Assembly (NCBI RefSeq): GCF_030160835.1
Contig: NZ_BSPC01000096.1
Location: forward strand, 62,001 to 126,000
Direction of reading: 5' to 3'
DNA length: 64,000 bases
From: Labrys miyagiensis
GTDB taxonomy: Bacteria; Pseudomonadota; Alphaproteobacteria; Rhizobiales; Labraceae
Shown here: in pieces, positions 1 to 8,659 of the stretch
Position numbering within the stretch: position 1 is the stretch's first letter
Layout of the letters: the number at the start of each line of letters is the position of its first letter
The notes under the pieces: generated by a model
What the model was told of the DNA's origin: nothing
Databases searched by the model: none
What the model saw: the letters and a program-made list of their open reading frames with translations, nothing else
Translations under genes and position numbers: made by a program

Positions 1-2
1 TC

Positions 3-350
3 TCACGCACCATCGTGATGGCGCATGCTCTGTCAGGCCTGCTGGCGGCGCTGGCGGGCATCGCCTGGGTGGCCCGGCTCGGCATCGGCCAGCCCACCAT
101 CGGCGATGATTGGCTGATCCTCTCCTTCGCCGCGCCGGTGATCGGCGGCGCTGTGCTCGCCGGCGGCCATGTCTCGGCCTTCGCCACGCTGCTCGGCGTC
201 GCCATCGTGGCCATCATCACGCAGGCGCTGGTGCTCTTCCACATCGACCCCTTCCTGGTGCAGGTGGTCCTCGGCGCCCTCATCCTCTGGGCCGTGGGCA
301 TGAACCGCTGGCGCGAAGTCCGCCTCCAGCGCGGCCTGAAGAGGATCTGA
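3..350 (+). CDS. ribose-type ABC importer permease, C-terminal part
   Basis: The gene enters from the left edge and its 5' end is missing; the frame is open from position 3. The visible 115 residues are hydrophobic with about three membrane segments. They carry the glycine-rich stretch AAPVIGGAVLAGGHVSAF, which corresponds to the conserved permease loop of the RbsC/BPD_transp_2 family. The end is a basic cytoplasmic tail. Three bases separate its stop from the ATPase that follows, so the two form one operon. Role: inner-membrane channel of a carbohydrate or polyol importer. The substrate is unknown, though the downstream xylitol-type dehydrogenase suggests a polyol. Confidence 0.85.
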   Translation, partial: SRTIVMAHALSGLLAALAGIAWVARLGIGQPTIGDDWLILSFAAPVIGGAVLAGGHVSAFATLLGVAIVAIITQALVLFHIDPFLVQVVLGALILWAVGMNRWREVRLQRGLKRI

Positions 351-353
351 GCC

Positions 354-1883
354 ATGGCGGACCTGACTTCGGATCCGGTGTTCCTGGCGCGCGGCGTCAG
401 CAAGTTCTTCCCGGGCGTCAAGGCGCTGGAAGGCGTTTCGATCACGCTGGCCAAGGGCTCCATCCATGCCTTGCTGGGCGAGAACGGCGCCGGCAAGTCC
501 ACCTTGATCAAGCTGATCACCGGCGTGCTCCGCCCGGACGAGGGCGAGCTCTTCGTCGACGGCAAGCCGGTGCATTTCACCTCCACCCGCGATGCCATCG
601 CCACCGGCATCGGCGTGGTGCATCAGGAACGCAATCTTATCCCGCGCTTTTCGGTGGGCGAGAACATCATGCTGGAGCGTCTCAGCGGCCGGCTGCTCAA
701 GCCCATCGACTATGCCGAGATCAACAAAGAGGCCAAGCGCTGGCTCGACGTGCTCGGCCTCGATCTCGACCCGTCCATGCCTGTATCCCGGCTCAGCGTC
801 GCCAAGATGCAGCTTGTCGAGATCGCCAAGGCATTGTCGCTACGCTCGCGGGTGTTGCTGCTCGACGAGCCGACGGCCTCCCTCACGCCGCATGAGACGG
901 TGGCCCTGTTCGCCCTCCTCAAGAAACTGAGGGACGAGGGAGTCAGCATGATCTTCGTCAGCCACAAGCTGGAGGAGGTTCAGGAGATCTGCGATCAAGT
1001 CACGGTGCTGCGTGACGGCCGGAACGCCTGCGAAAGCCAGTCCATGAAAGGCCTCGGCCGCCAGGATCTGGTGCGGCTGATGATCGGCCGTAGCGAGCAG
1101 ATCCCCGACTGGCAGCCGCGCGACTACTCCGCCGCTTCGCCCGTGCTGGAACTCGAGGGCGTTGCGACGCCGCTCGGCCATCGCGACATCAACCTCACGG
1201 TAAAGCGCGGCGAGATCGTCGGCCTTTACGGGCTGGTCGGGGCAGGGCGGACGGAGCTCGCCAAGTCGATCATGGGCCAGTACCCGGCCATAGCGGGCAC
1301 GATCAGGCTCGACGGCAAGCCCGTCACCATTGGCAGTGTGGGCGACGCCATCCACATCCACAAGCTCGGCTATGTCAGCGAGGACCGCAAGCAGGAGGGG
1401 TTGATCCTCCTCCATTCGGTGCTCGACAATGCCGGCATCACCCTCTGGCGCAAATTGGCTCGATATGGCGGTTTCCTCACCGATCGCACCGTGCGCAACA
1501 CGGCCGAGCCCTATATCCGCAAGCTCGAAGTGCGCACGCCATCGCTCGGCCAGATCGTCGGCAATCTCTCCGGCGGCAACCAGCAGAAGATCAGCGTGGC
1601 CAAATGGCTGGCCGCCGGCGTTCGCCTGCTGATCGTCGACGAGCCGTCGGTCGGAATCGACATCAAGACCAAGGCCTATCTGCATGAATTGCTGCGCGAA
1701 TTGTCGGATACCGGCACGGCGGTGCTGCTGATCACCAGCGACATGCCCGAGATGATCACCCTGGCCGACCGCATCGTCGTGATGAACGGCTACCGGCTGG
1801 CCGGCGACGTGCCGAACACGCGCGATTATGCGGCGGTGAGCGAGGGCATCATGAACCTGATCCACAAGGTGGACGCGGCCTAG
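354..1883 (+). CDS. ribose/galactose-type ABC importer ATPase (two ABC domains)
   Basis: A 509-residue tandem ATPase of the RbsA/MglA/XylG class, which energises monosaccharide import. Domain 1 has an intact Walker A (GENGAGKST, residues 42-50), a degenerate signature (LSVAKMQ) and Walker B LLLDEPTASL. Domain 2 has a non-canonical P-loop (GLVGAGRTE), an intact signature LSGGNQQK and LIVDEPSVGID. This asymmetry is normal for the class and means one functional ATP site. GAGGATCTGAGCC precedes the ATG. It sits 3 bp after the permease gene; the binding protein is presumably upstream of the window. Confidence 0.93.
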   Translation: MADLTSDPVFLARGVSKFFPGVKALEGVSITLAKGSIHALLGENGAGKSTLIKLITGVLRPDEGELFVDGKPVHFTSTRDAIATGIGVVHQERNLIPRFSVGENIMLERLSGRLLKPIDYAEINKEAKRWLDVLGLDLDPSMPVSRLSVAKMQLVEIAKALSLRSRVLLLDEPTASLTPHETVALFALLKKLRDEGVSMIFVSHKLEEVQEICDQVTVLRDGRNACESQSMKGLGRQDLVRLMIGRSEQIPDWQPRDYSAASPVLELEGVATPLGHRDINLTVKRGEIVGLYGLVGAGRTELAKSIMGQYPAIAGTIRLDGKPVTIGSVGDAIHIHKLGYVSEDRKQEGLILLHSVLDNAGITLWRKLARYGGFLTDRTVRNTAEPYIRKLEVRTPSLGQIVGNLSGGNQQKISVAKWLAAGVRLLIVDEPSVGIDIKTKAYLHELLRELSDTGTAVLLITSDMPEMITLADRIVVMNGYRLAGDVPNTRDYAAVSEGIMNLIHKVDAA

Positions 1884-1938
1884 ATTGCCGGGACGGCCCG
1901 CTCTCGGAAGCGAGGCGTGTGCTGAAGAAGGCGCCTTT

Positions 1939-2040
1939 GGTGTGCCGGTCTTCAGACCGGCATCTTTCCACATATGTCCAGGGCATGCCGTTCCCGCCAC
2001 ATCGACTTCTAGTCGATGTGGCTGAGAAGACCGGCACACC
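1939..2040. repeat. dimeric intergenic hairpin repeat
   Basis: This lies between the ATPase and the dehydrogenase gene. The outer 14-bp arms are perfect inverted repeats (1939-1952 and 2027-2040). The left arm is part of a hairpin with stem TGCCGGTC/GACCGGCA and loop TTCA (1943-1962). A second perfect 12-bp hairpin with loop TCT lies at 1996-2022. The layout resembles a REP/BIME-type palindromic unit and is related in sequence to the one at 56183-56245 (shared GGTCTTC-GAC core followed by TCTTT). Confidence 0.75.
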
Positions 2041-2150
2041 GGTTCCGGCTGCCGCCTGCGATTCCCAGGAGTTGAACTCGCCCTGCAACCCGCCCTAAAG
2101 TCAGACGAAACGTGCCGACTTGTGATCGGCGCCCCTGTCAGGAGGTAGCC

Positions 2151-3185
2151 ATGCTCGCCCTTGTTCTCGAACGCCAACACGAATTGTCCATGCGCGAGAT
2201 CGACCTGCCGCTGCAGGTCGGGCCTGATGACGTGAAGATCACGCTGCATACCGTGGGGGTCTGCGGCAGCGACGTGCATTATTACACCCATGGCCGCATC
2301 GGCAGCTTTGTCGTGAAGGAGCCGATGGTGCTCGGCCATGAGGCTGCCGGCACGGTGGTCGAGGTCGGCTCGAATGTGAAGACACTGAAGGCGGGCGACC
2401 GTGTCTGCATGGAGCCCGGCATCCCCAACCTGTCTTCGCGTGCCTCGAAGCTCGGCATCTACAATGTCGACCCGTCCGTGGTGTTCTGGGCGACGCCGCC
2501 GGTGCATGGCGTGCTCACGCCCCAGGTCGTGCATCCGGCCGCCTTCACCTACAAGCTGCCCGACAATGTCTCCTTCGCCGAAGGCGCCATGGTGGAGCCC
2601 TTCGCCGTCGGCATGCAGGCGGCGGCACGTGCCCATATCGCACCCGGCGATGTCGGCGCGGTGATCGGCGCAGGCCCCATCGGCATCATGGTCGCGCTCG
2701 CCGCCCTGGCCGGCGGCTGCAGCAAGGTGCTGATCTCCGACTTCAGCAAGGAGAAGCTCGAGATCGCCGGGCGCTATGACGGCATCATCCCGGTCGACCT
2801 CGGCAAGGGAAGCTATGCCAGCGCCATCGCGCGCGAGACCGCGGACTGGGGCGCAGACGTGGTGTTCGAGGCGAGCGGCAGTTCGAAGGCCTATAACGGC
2901 ATCTTCGACCTCGTGCGCCCTGGCGGCGCGCTGGTGCTCGTTGGCCTGCCGGTCGAGCCGGTGACCTTCGACGTACCCGGGGCCATCTCGAAGGAAGTGC
3001 GCATCGAGACGGTGTTCCGCTATGCCAACATCTACGATCGCGCCATCGCCCTGATCGCCTCCGGCAAGGTGGACCTGAAGCCGCTGATCACCGGCACCTA
3101 TGCCTTCAGGGACAGCATCGCCGCCTTCGAACGCGCCGCCAAGGCGCTGCCGACCGATGTGAAGCTGCAGATCCTGATGGATTAG
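2151..3185 (+). CDS. zinc-dependent polyol dehydrogenase, xylitol dehydrogenase-like
   Basis: A 344-residue medium-chain dehydrogenase of the sorbitol/xylitol dehydrogenase family, predicted to oxidise a polyol to a ketose with NAD(P). Visible are the catalytic zinc region ([16 protein letters not shown], then GHEAAG) and the Rossmann loop [13 protein letters not shown]. The four structural-zinc cysteines normally found after GDRVC.EPG are absent: the segment reads [20 protein letters not shown]. This is known for some bacterial xylitol dehydrogenases. The start is the ATG after AGGAGGTAGCC rather than an upstream GTG. It lies downstream of a sugar-type importer and probably handles the imported substrate; the exact polyol is not determinable. 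Confidence 0.85.
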   Translation: MLALVLERQHELSMREIDLPLQVGPDDVKITLHTVGVCGSDVHYYTHGRIGSFVVKEPMVLGHEAAGTVVEVGSNVKTLKAGDRVCMEPGIPNLSSRASKLGIYNVDPSVVFWATPPVHGVLTPQVVHPAAFTYKLPDNVSFAEGAMVEPFAVGMQAAARAHIAPGDVGAVIGAGPIGIMVALAALAGGCSKVLISDFSKEKLEIAGRYDGIIPVDLGKGSYASAIARETADWGADVVFEASGSSKAYNGIFDLVRPGGALVLVGLPVEPVTFDVPGAISKEVRIETVFRYANIYDRAIALIASGKVDLKPLITGTYAFRDSIAAFERAAKALPTDVKLQILMD

Positions 3186-3233
3186 AAATCGTTCTCGTTT
3201 CGACGAAATCGTTGGGTTGGCATAGACTGCACC

Positions 3234-3328
3234 GTCATTCCGGCCGTAGCAAAGCGAAGAGCCGGAATCCAGGAACTCAACCTTGGAAAGATGGTGTTCA
3301 TGGATCCCGGCTCTTCGGCCGGGATGAC
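3234..3328. repeat. intergenic palindromic repeat (GTCATTCCGGC...GCCGGGATGAC)
   Basis: A 95-bp element between convergent genes. The outer arms GTCATTCCGGC (3234-3244) and GCCGGGATGAC (3318-3328) pair with one mismatch. The inner arms GAAGAGCCGGAATCCA (3256-3271) and TGGATCCCGGCTCTTC (3301-3316) also pair with one mismatch. This sequence type is a widespread intergenic palindrome in Hyphomicrobiales. It may also terminate the dehydrogenase transcript. Confidence 0.8.
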
Positions 3329-3374
3329 GCGACGTGTCCGTTCGATGCCTCAAAAGAGCGGGAATGGTTCCTTT

Positions 3375-4004
3375 TCAGTCTGTCGAAGCTTGCGTGAACG
3401 CGACACCTGTCGCGACATCGTTTTGCAGCCGGTAGGTCAGCGTCTGCAACTTCGAGCCTTCGTCGGCGCTGGCGGTGGTGCTGTTGTATTTCAGGCGGTT
3501 CGCGGTGTCGGGCTTTTCGCGGCCGAGCGCCCTGGTGATCGCGCCGAGCTTGCTGCCGAGGCCGGGGATACCGAAATCGAGGCCTGTGAGGCCGGCCGGC
3601 GCCGCGCTGCATCCCTCGATGCTGCTGGCCGCGCTGTTCTCGATGCTGATCACGGTGACGGCGTGCTCGTCACCGCCGATCTCGCCCGAAGCGAAGGTGA
3701 TCGCCACGGCCTCCTTGCCGGGCACCAGGTAGCACAGCCAATAGGTGGAATCGCCGGCATCGCCATGGTGCTGGATCATGCCGCCGAACTTGGCCGCGAT
3801 GACGGTGAGGGTGGTGATCTCCGGCTTCACTTCGAGATCGCCGGCCTTGACTGTCTTGACCGGCGCCTTCTTCAACGCCTTGCCGCTGACAACCCGGTTG
3901 CCGAGCACCTCATTGGCAAAGCCCGGCAAGCTCGGCTCCGCATGGGCGGGCATCGCCAAGCCAGCGATAAATAAGGCGCAAGCAGCGAGCAGTCTTTTGC
4001 GCAT
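3375..4004 (-). CDS. secreted hypothetical protein
   Basis: A 209-residue protein with a clear Sec signal peptide (MRKRLLAACALFIAGLAMPAHA, cleaved after AHA) and no membrane segment afterwards, so it is probably periplasmic. Two cysteines, WLCYL and EGCSAA, could form a disulfide. No domain recognised. It is convergent with the dehydrogenase gene and stands alone. The even codon usage and signal peptide support a real gene; function unknown. Confidence 0.7.
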   Translation of the reverse strand: MRKRLLAACALFIAGLAMPAHAEPSLPGFANEVLGNRVVSGKALKKAPVKTVKAGDLEVKPEITTLTVIAAKFGGMIQHHGDAGDSTYWLCYLVPGKEAVAITFASGEIGGDEHAVTVISIENSAASSIEGCSAAPAGLTGLDFGIPGLGSKLGAITRALGREKPDTANRLKYNSTTASADEGSKLQTLTYRLQNDVATGVAFTQASTD

Positions 4005-4110
4005 ACGGGAATCCGCAGGGATGTGATCGTAAAGGCGTGCCCTTCTCCATAGATCATCGAGCGAAACAAAGCATTAAGCAGCGATTGCTCCCGGGCATCG
4101 TCTCGCCCGG

Positions 4111-4419
4111 TTACAAGGTGAAATCAGCAACCATCACACCGTCCAGGCCGCCATCGAGGCAGGGAAGCAGCCGCTCGGCCAGGGCAGCGCGGGCCGGATG
4201 GCTGAGATAGGCCTCCCGCGATGCCTCATTGTCGAGATCCATGGTGAAACCATGCCGGAAGCCTCGGTCGAGACCTTCCCGGCTGTTGTTCTTCCCGGCG
4301 ACGACCGCTGACAAACCGGGAACGACATTCTTCATCAGGGCAAAATCTGCGAGCAGTTCATCAATCGTCTCTTCAGCTATGTCGTTCTTGAACCGCAAGA
4401 ACACGCAATGACGGATCAT
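4111..4419 (-). CDS. Dabb-family (stress-responsive alpha/beta barrel) protein
   Basis: A 102-residue protein starting MIRHCVFLRFK, with the alternating strand/helix pattern and conserved His residues of the dimeric alpha-beta barrel (Dabb) domain, covering almost the whole length. It starts at the ATG eight bases after AAAGGAGG; the longer upstream frame lacks such a site. Dabb proteins are small cytoplasmic dimers. Some act as cyclases or degradative enzymes, but most bacterial members have no defined reaction. No functional partner is adjacent. Confidence 0.8.
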   Translation of the reverse strand: MIRHCVFLRFKNDIAEETIDELLADFALMKNVVPGLSAVVAGKNNSREGLDRGFRHGFTMDLDNEASREAYLSHPARAALAERLLPCLDGGLDGVMVADFTL

Positions 4420-4680
4420 CGGTGCCTCCTTTGCATCTGCAATTTCCAAAACATGAGAGAGGCCGCCCGAGGCCCGCCGCGATCTTTCCCTGTAGCTTCG
4501 GCGAGAATGCGGCACTCGCCGAAACAAGCCGGCCAAACCTCGCCGCACGGTGGCAACGGGCTGCCTTGTATCATTAATCTGGAAAGTTCTCCGGGTCGAA
4601 TTCACGCCTTTGTGGCGTTTCAGTTACAGCCATGCCTGCCTCTATTGTCTAGTGTCCGCTCGTTGGCAGGGTTGAGCAGT

Positions 4681-5370
4681 ATGAAGAAACTTGTTCTCGC
4701 TACTTCGTTTGTCGTGGCCGCATCGATCGCCCATGGCGCCGATCTTGCGCCGCAGACGGCGGAGCCTGCCGCGCCGGTCGCTTTGCCTTTCAACTGGAGC
4801 GGTCCCTATCTCGGCCTTCATGCCGGCTATGCCTGGGGGCGGGAAGACGACGACCAGAGCAGGCTTTTCCCAGCGTCCAGCAGCAGTAGCAGCAGCGACA
4901 GGTTCAATCTCCAGGGCTTCGTCGGCGGCGCGCATGCCGGCTACAACTACCAGATCAATCAATTCGTCCTCGGTGCCGAGGCGGATCTCGATGCGACGGG
5001 CATGAAGGGCAGCTCCCATTTCAGCTATGAGGGTGGCGCCGTCACGGGCGTGCTCAGGCTGAAGAGCGATGTGCAGGGCTCCGCGCGTCTGCGGGCCGGC
5101 TACGCCATCGACAATGTGCTGCTCTATGCCACCGGTGGTCTCGCCGTTGCCGATGGCAAGCTGAGCGTGGGCGGCGTCAGCGACAAGAACACCCATCTGG
5201 GCTGGACGATCGGTACCGGCGCTGAATATGCCTTTACACCGAGCTGGATCGGCCGGGCCGAGCTGCGTTACAGCGATTTCGAGAAGAAGAGCTATCAGAC
5301 GCCAGACGGGCCGGTGAATGCCGACTGGAACCAGACCTCGGCCACCGCCGGCGTCAGCTACAAGTTCTAA
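4681..5370 (+). CDS. outer-membrane beta-barrel protein, Omp25/RopB-like
   Basis: A 229-residue protein with signal peptide MKKLVLATSFVVAASIAHGA, then the family hallmark NWSGPYLGLHAGYAWG, alternating beta strands, and a C-terminal Phe (ATAGVSYKF) as expected for BAM insertion. A low-complexity serine run (about residues 61-67) sits in the first external loop. This is the OmpA-like porin/Omp25 family of rhizobia and Brucella, small eight-stranded barrels that stabilise the envelope. The start is chosen at the ATG opening the signal peptide. A weak GC hairpin (5378-5397) follows the stop. Confidence 0.87.
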   Translation: MKKLVLATSFVVAASIAHGADLAPQTAEPAAPVALPFNWSGPYLGLHAGYAWGREDDDQSRLFPASSSSSSSDRFNLQGFVGGAHAGYNYQINQFVLGAEADLDATGMKGSSHFSYEGGAVTGVLRLKSDVQGSARLRAGYAIDNVLLYATGGLAVADGKLSVGGVSDKNTHLGWTIGTGAEYAFTPSWIGRAELRYSDFEKKSYQTPDGPVNADWNQTSATAGVSYKF

Positions 5371-5494
5371 GGAGGATACCCGGGCTCGGTGCCGGGTGTC
5401 CCGGATGGAAGCTGCAAATTGCCTCAACGCGGGCTGGTCCGTGGCGAGCGGGCGCAATGCCCCCGCGCCAAGGTAGCTTCAGGAAGCAGCTGCG

Positions 5495-5806
5495 TTACTG
5501 CTGGCGTATCTCCGGCCGGTGGACGGCGGGATTCTGCAGCGCACTCGCCCCCACGCTCATCAGCAGCGCGCCATCGGCCACCGCGTCCGCGAAGTCCAGA
5601 TTGGCAAGCAGCGTCGCCTGCGAGCGCGCGACCGGCCTGATGATGTGACTGGCATCCCGGTCGCGCAGCCAGCGGCTCAGCTCGGCACTCGCCCGGCGGT
5701 GGGCCTCGTCAATGGTGCGGCCGTGGGCAATGCATCCCGGGCAGTCCGGGAAGGTGACATCATACGCGCCATTCTGTCCGGCAATCAGAGCAACATAATG
5801 TGTCAT
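5495..5806 (-). CDS. HicB-family antitoxin-like protein, orphan
   Basis: A 103-residue protein opening MTHYVALIAGQNGAYDVTFP, followed by DCPGCIAHGRTIDEA. This is the HicB partial-RNase-H-like fold with its usual 'F-PD-PG-' motif at residues 18-26. It starts at the ATG preceded by GGAGGAGG. No HicA toxin of about 60 residues is found on either side. The C-terminus lacks an obvious DNA-binding domain. Probably a solitary HicB-like regulator or the remains of a toxin-antitoxin pair. Confidence 0.75.
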   Translation of the reverse strand: MTHYVALIAGQNGAYDVTFPDCPGCIAHGRTIDEAHRRASAELSRWLRDRDASHIIRPVARSQATLLANLDFADAVADGALLMSVGASALQNPAVHRPEIRQQ

Positions 5807-5991
5807 GGACGCCTCCTCCATGATGGCGGCCGCACTATACACCGTCGCGCGGGGAGGTGTCGGCATAGCCGGCTACATGACGCAGATTTAATTCGGCACC
5901 CTGAAGAGAGGGCGCTGAGAGTCGAGCCGGATGGGCTGCCCGAGGCTGTCGTTTGAGGCCGAACCGACGCAAGGTCCCGTCCCCTGGCGCC

Positions 5992-7404
5992 CTAATTGGG
6001 CCGGGTGCGGAAGAGCAAGGGCGACAGACGCAGGCCTGCGAGGAAGCCGGGAATGGCGATTGCGATCGCGATGACGAAGACCACCAGCATGGCCTGCCGC
6101 AGGCCCTCCGGCGAGGTTGCGGAGGCCGCGCCGGCCATATTCGCGACCAGCCCCAGCAAGGCCGCCCCGATGGCATAGGCAGCCGATTGCAGGGTGGGCA
6201 GCAGCGTGGAGGTGCGGCTGCGGTCTTCTTCCGGCGCTGCCTCCATCAGTCCCTGGCAGAGATAGCCCCAGCTCGTGCCGAAGCCGACTCCGATGAGGAC
6301 CTGGCCGGTCGCCAGAAGGGCGATCACATCGAATTCCAGCGCCGCAAGGATGGCGGCAAGGCCGCTGACCAGCAGCAGCGGCCCGAGCCAGACCAGCCGC
6401 CGCCGCAACGCGTAGGATGCCTTGCCGGCCACCACGATGGCGGTGATGCTCCATGCGATCGCCATGAGGGCATTGAGGGCACCGGCCAGGGTCGGCCCAT
6501 AGCCCCACAGATGCTGGATGAGATAGACCAGATAGACGGAAGGGGCCGACTGGGCCATCGGCATCAGCAGGATCACCCACAGGCCGAAGCCCGCCGGCCC
6601 ACTTAGCCGGAAGGCGCCGGCCGGGAACAGCCTGGTGGTTGCCCGCCGGTCGCTCCACACGGCTCCAGTATAGAAGAGCGCCGCGAGGGCGAGCAGCCCC
6701 GCCGCGGCGAGGACGCCGCCCGCGAGATCAGCGACCATGACCAGCAGCATGCCGGCGGTGATCGCGCCGAGTTGGGCGAAAGGCACGGCCTCGCCGGCGA
6801 GCCTATCCCGGGCTCGGGGAACGACCTTGAAGACCAGCCCCATGAAGAGGAGCGAAAGCGGCACGTTGACCAGGAAGGCCACCCGCCAGGAGATGGTCTC
6901 GCTGATCACTCCGGCAATCACCGGCCCTCCGAAGGCCGAGCACGCCCAGACCATCGCCTCGGCGCCGAAGACTTTCGGCACCAGCCGCGAAGGGAAGATC
7001 TCCGGAATTAGCGCATAGCAGATCGCCGCGATCAGGCCCTCGCCGAAGCCCTGGAAAACACGCCCGGCCAGCAGAACCGGCATGGTGGGCGCTAGGCCCG
7101 CCAGCAAGGTGCCGAGAGTGAACAGCAGGGCCGCGGCCTGCAGGCCAATTCGTGCCCCGAATCGGGCCTTGACCAACGCGGCAATGGCGCCGCCGACAAT
7201 CGCGAAGAGCAGATAGAGGCTGAACGACCAGGAAATCAGGGCCGCTCCGCAGAGTTCGTCGATGGCGGAGGGCAGGGCGGTCGAGACGAGGAAGCCATTG
7301 AAGGCGAACAGCGCCACGCCCAGGCACAATGTCGCCGTTGCCGCGGCATAACCCGGCGCCAGCATTTCCTGCCAGCGCGCATCGATCGTTGCCTGCCCTT
7401 CCAT
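5992..7404 (-). CDS. MFS transporter, DHA2-type drug exporter-like
   Basis: A 470-residue polytopic protein with about 14 hydrophobic segments. The N-terminal half carries the MFS pattern FNGFLVSTALPSAIDEL and the loop-2/3 region with GARIGLQ. The antiporter-type motif is around residues 150-170 (ACSAFGGPVIAGVISE). This fits the proton-driven multidrug efflux DHA2 group. GGAG lies six bases before the ATG. It is divergent from the CDGSH gene. The substrate cannot be inferred. Confidence 0.85.
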   Translation of the reverse strand: MEGQATIDARWQEMLAPGYAAATATLCLGVALFAFNGFLVSTALPSAIDELCGAALISWSFSLYLLFAIVGGAIAALVKARFGARIGLQAAALLFTLGTLLAGLAPTMPVLLAGRVFQGFGEGLIAAICYALIPEIFPSRLVPKVFGAEAMVWACSAFGGPVIAGVISETISWRVAFLVNVPLSLLFMGLVFKVVPRARDRLAGEAVPFAQLGAITAGMLLVMVADLAGGVLAAAGLLALAALFYTGAVWSDRRATTRLFPAGAFRLSGPAGFGLWVILLMPMAQSAPSVYLVYLIQHLWGYGPTLAGALNALMAIAWSITAIVVAGKASYALRRRLVWLGPLLLVSGLAAILAALEFDVIALLATGQVLIGVGFGTSWGYLCQGLMEAAPEEDRSRTSTLLPTLQSAAYAIGAALLGLVANMAGAASATSPEGLRQAMLVVFVIAIAIAIPGFLAGLRLSPLLFRTRPN

Positions 7405-7642
7405 GAAACTCTCCAGCCCCTGCGCACAAACATCCCGAGATAGGCGATGAAGGCAAGCACGATTGCCTTCCCAATACCGGGGCTACAACTTCAAGTGCAG
7501 TTGAGGTCAAGGCGTCTTTCCATTTTTGTCATCGCCGGGTCTTGCAGGGCGGATGGCTGCTTCTTCCACTGGTGCGGGCGCTGTTTTCGCGCAACACTAG
7601 CTCGCTGCTGGTGGGCGGGCAAAGTCATCGAGGAGAACGGGG

Positions 7643-8275
7643 ATGGCGATCGAGATTGTCGAGGGCAGGGAGGTGACGATCCGGTTCGATGGCAGCAGGT
7701 GCATCCATGCCAGGCGCTGCGTCATGACGCAGCCGGGCGTCTTCCGCGCCAATGCCGAGGGTGCGTGGATCCACCCCGATGCGGCGAGCGCCGAGGAGGC
7801 GATGGATGTCGCCCTCAGCTGTCCTTCCGGCGCCATTGAGGTTATACGCAAGGCCGGCCCGCAGGAGGCCGCGCCGCGCGCCAACCGGATCCTGATCCGG
7901 GAGAACGGGCCGCTCGCCGTGCATGCCGATCTCCATATCAAGGGTGAACCGGCCCAGTTCCGGGCCACGCTTTGCCGCTGCGGGCTATCGCAGAACAAGC
8001 CCTATTGCGACGGCAGCCATGCCGGTAATTTCATCGCCAGCGGCGAGCCGGCCGCGCTGGAGAGCACGCTTCAGATCATCGATCTGGTGGGCCCGGTCGA
8101 GATCACGCCCTTTCCGAACGGGCCGCTCGGTGTGAAGGGGGCGCTGGAGATCTCCTCGGGCACCGGACGCAACACCAATCGCGTGACCCAGACGGCTCTC
8201 TGCCGCTGCGGCCATTCCGGCAACAAGCCCTATTGCGACGGGACGCACAAGAAAGTGGGTTTCGAGGCGCCCTAG
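7643..8275 (+). CDS. iron-sulfur protein with one ferredoxin-like and two CDGSH domains
   Basis: A 210-residue cytoplasmic protein. Residues 1-75 match the divergent 4Fe-4S mono-cluster domain (SRCIHARRC, then SCPSGAIEV). Two CDGSH zinc-finger-like motifs follow: CRCGLSQNKPYCDGSH near residue 113 and CRCGHSGNKPYCDGTH near residue 187. Each gives the C-x-C...C-x3-H set that binds a mitoNEET-type 2Fe-2S cluster. The protein may therefore carry three clusters and act in electron transfer or cluster/redox sensing; no reaction is known. AGGAG precedes the ATG. Confidence 0.9.
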   Translation: MAIEIVEGREVTIRFDGSRCIHARRCVMTQPGVFRANAEGAWIHPDAASAEEAMDVALSCPSGAIEVIRKAGPQEAAPRANRILIRENGPLAVHADLHIKGEPAQFRATLCRCGLSQNKPYCDGSHAGNFIASGEPAALESTLQIIDLVGPVEITPFPNGPLGVKGALEISSGTGRNTNRVTQTALCRCGHSGNKPYCDGTHKKVGFEAP

Positions 8276-8398
8276 AAAAAAATGCATTCGCGTGAAGACA
8301 GCACGGACATATTGCAGCCAAGCCCGGGGCCTGGCATCGTTGGCGCGTGCCATGAGGCTGCCTATGGACGGGCAGATGTCCAGCCGATCGGAGGTCCT

Positions 8399-8587
8399 AT
8401 GCCGGATGATGTGCCAAGCACCCTCGACGAAGCCCGGGAGCTTTTCGAGGCTTCTCCCTCGGCGGCATCCGCTACCCACTACGCCCGGATGGCTTCCTTC
8501 TACCTGTCCGACGGCATGATCAGCCAGGAAACATTGGACGCGATCAGGCATCAGGTTCGGCCCTATTTGAGCGCCGCGGCCGAATAG
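8399..8587 (+). CDS. small hypothetical protein
   Basis: A 62-residue acidic, mostly helical protein (MPDDVPSTLDEARELFE at the start), not membrane-associated. GGAGG lies five bases before the ATG, the best start in this frame. It sits 120 bp downstream of the CDGSH gene on the same strand and may be co-transcribed. No family recognised. Confidence 0.6.
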   Translation: MPDDVPSTLDEARELFEASPSAASATHYARMASFYLSDGMISQETLDAIRHQVRPYLSAAAE

Positions 8588-8659
8588 GGTGCGGCAGAAG
8601 CCGGAACGAATACACGCTAAACGTGTTAAAGTGCGTGTGTCCGCCTAGAGGAGTACGCG

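Noticed and set aside
840-3353. An 837-codon minus-strand open frame across the ABC ATPase and dehydrogenase genes
   Set aside because: It spans two well-supported genes and a palindromic repeat and has no domain or ribosome site; a GC-driven shadow.
5495-5806. A complete HicAB toxin-antitoxin system
   Set aside because: Only the HicB-like gene is present; no short HicA frame lies within several hundred bases on either side.
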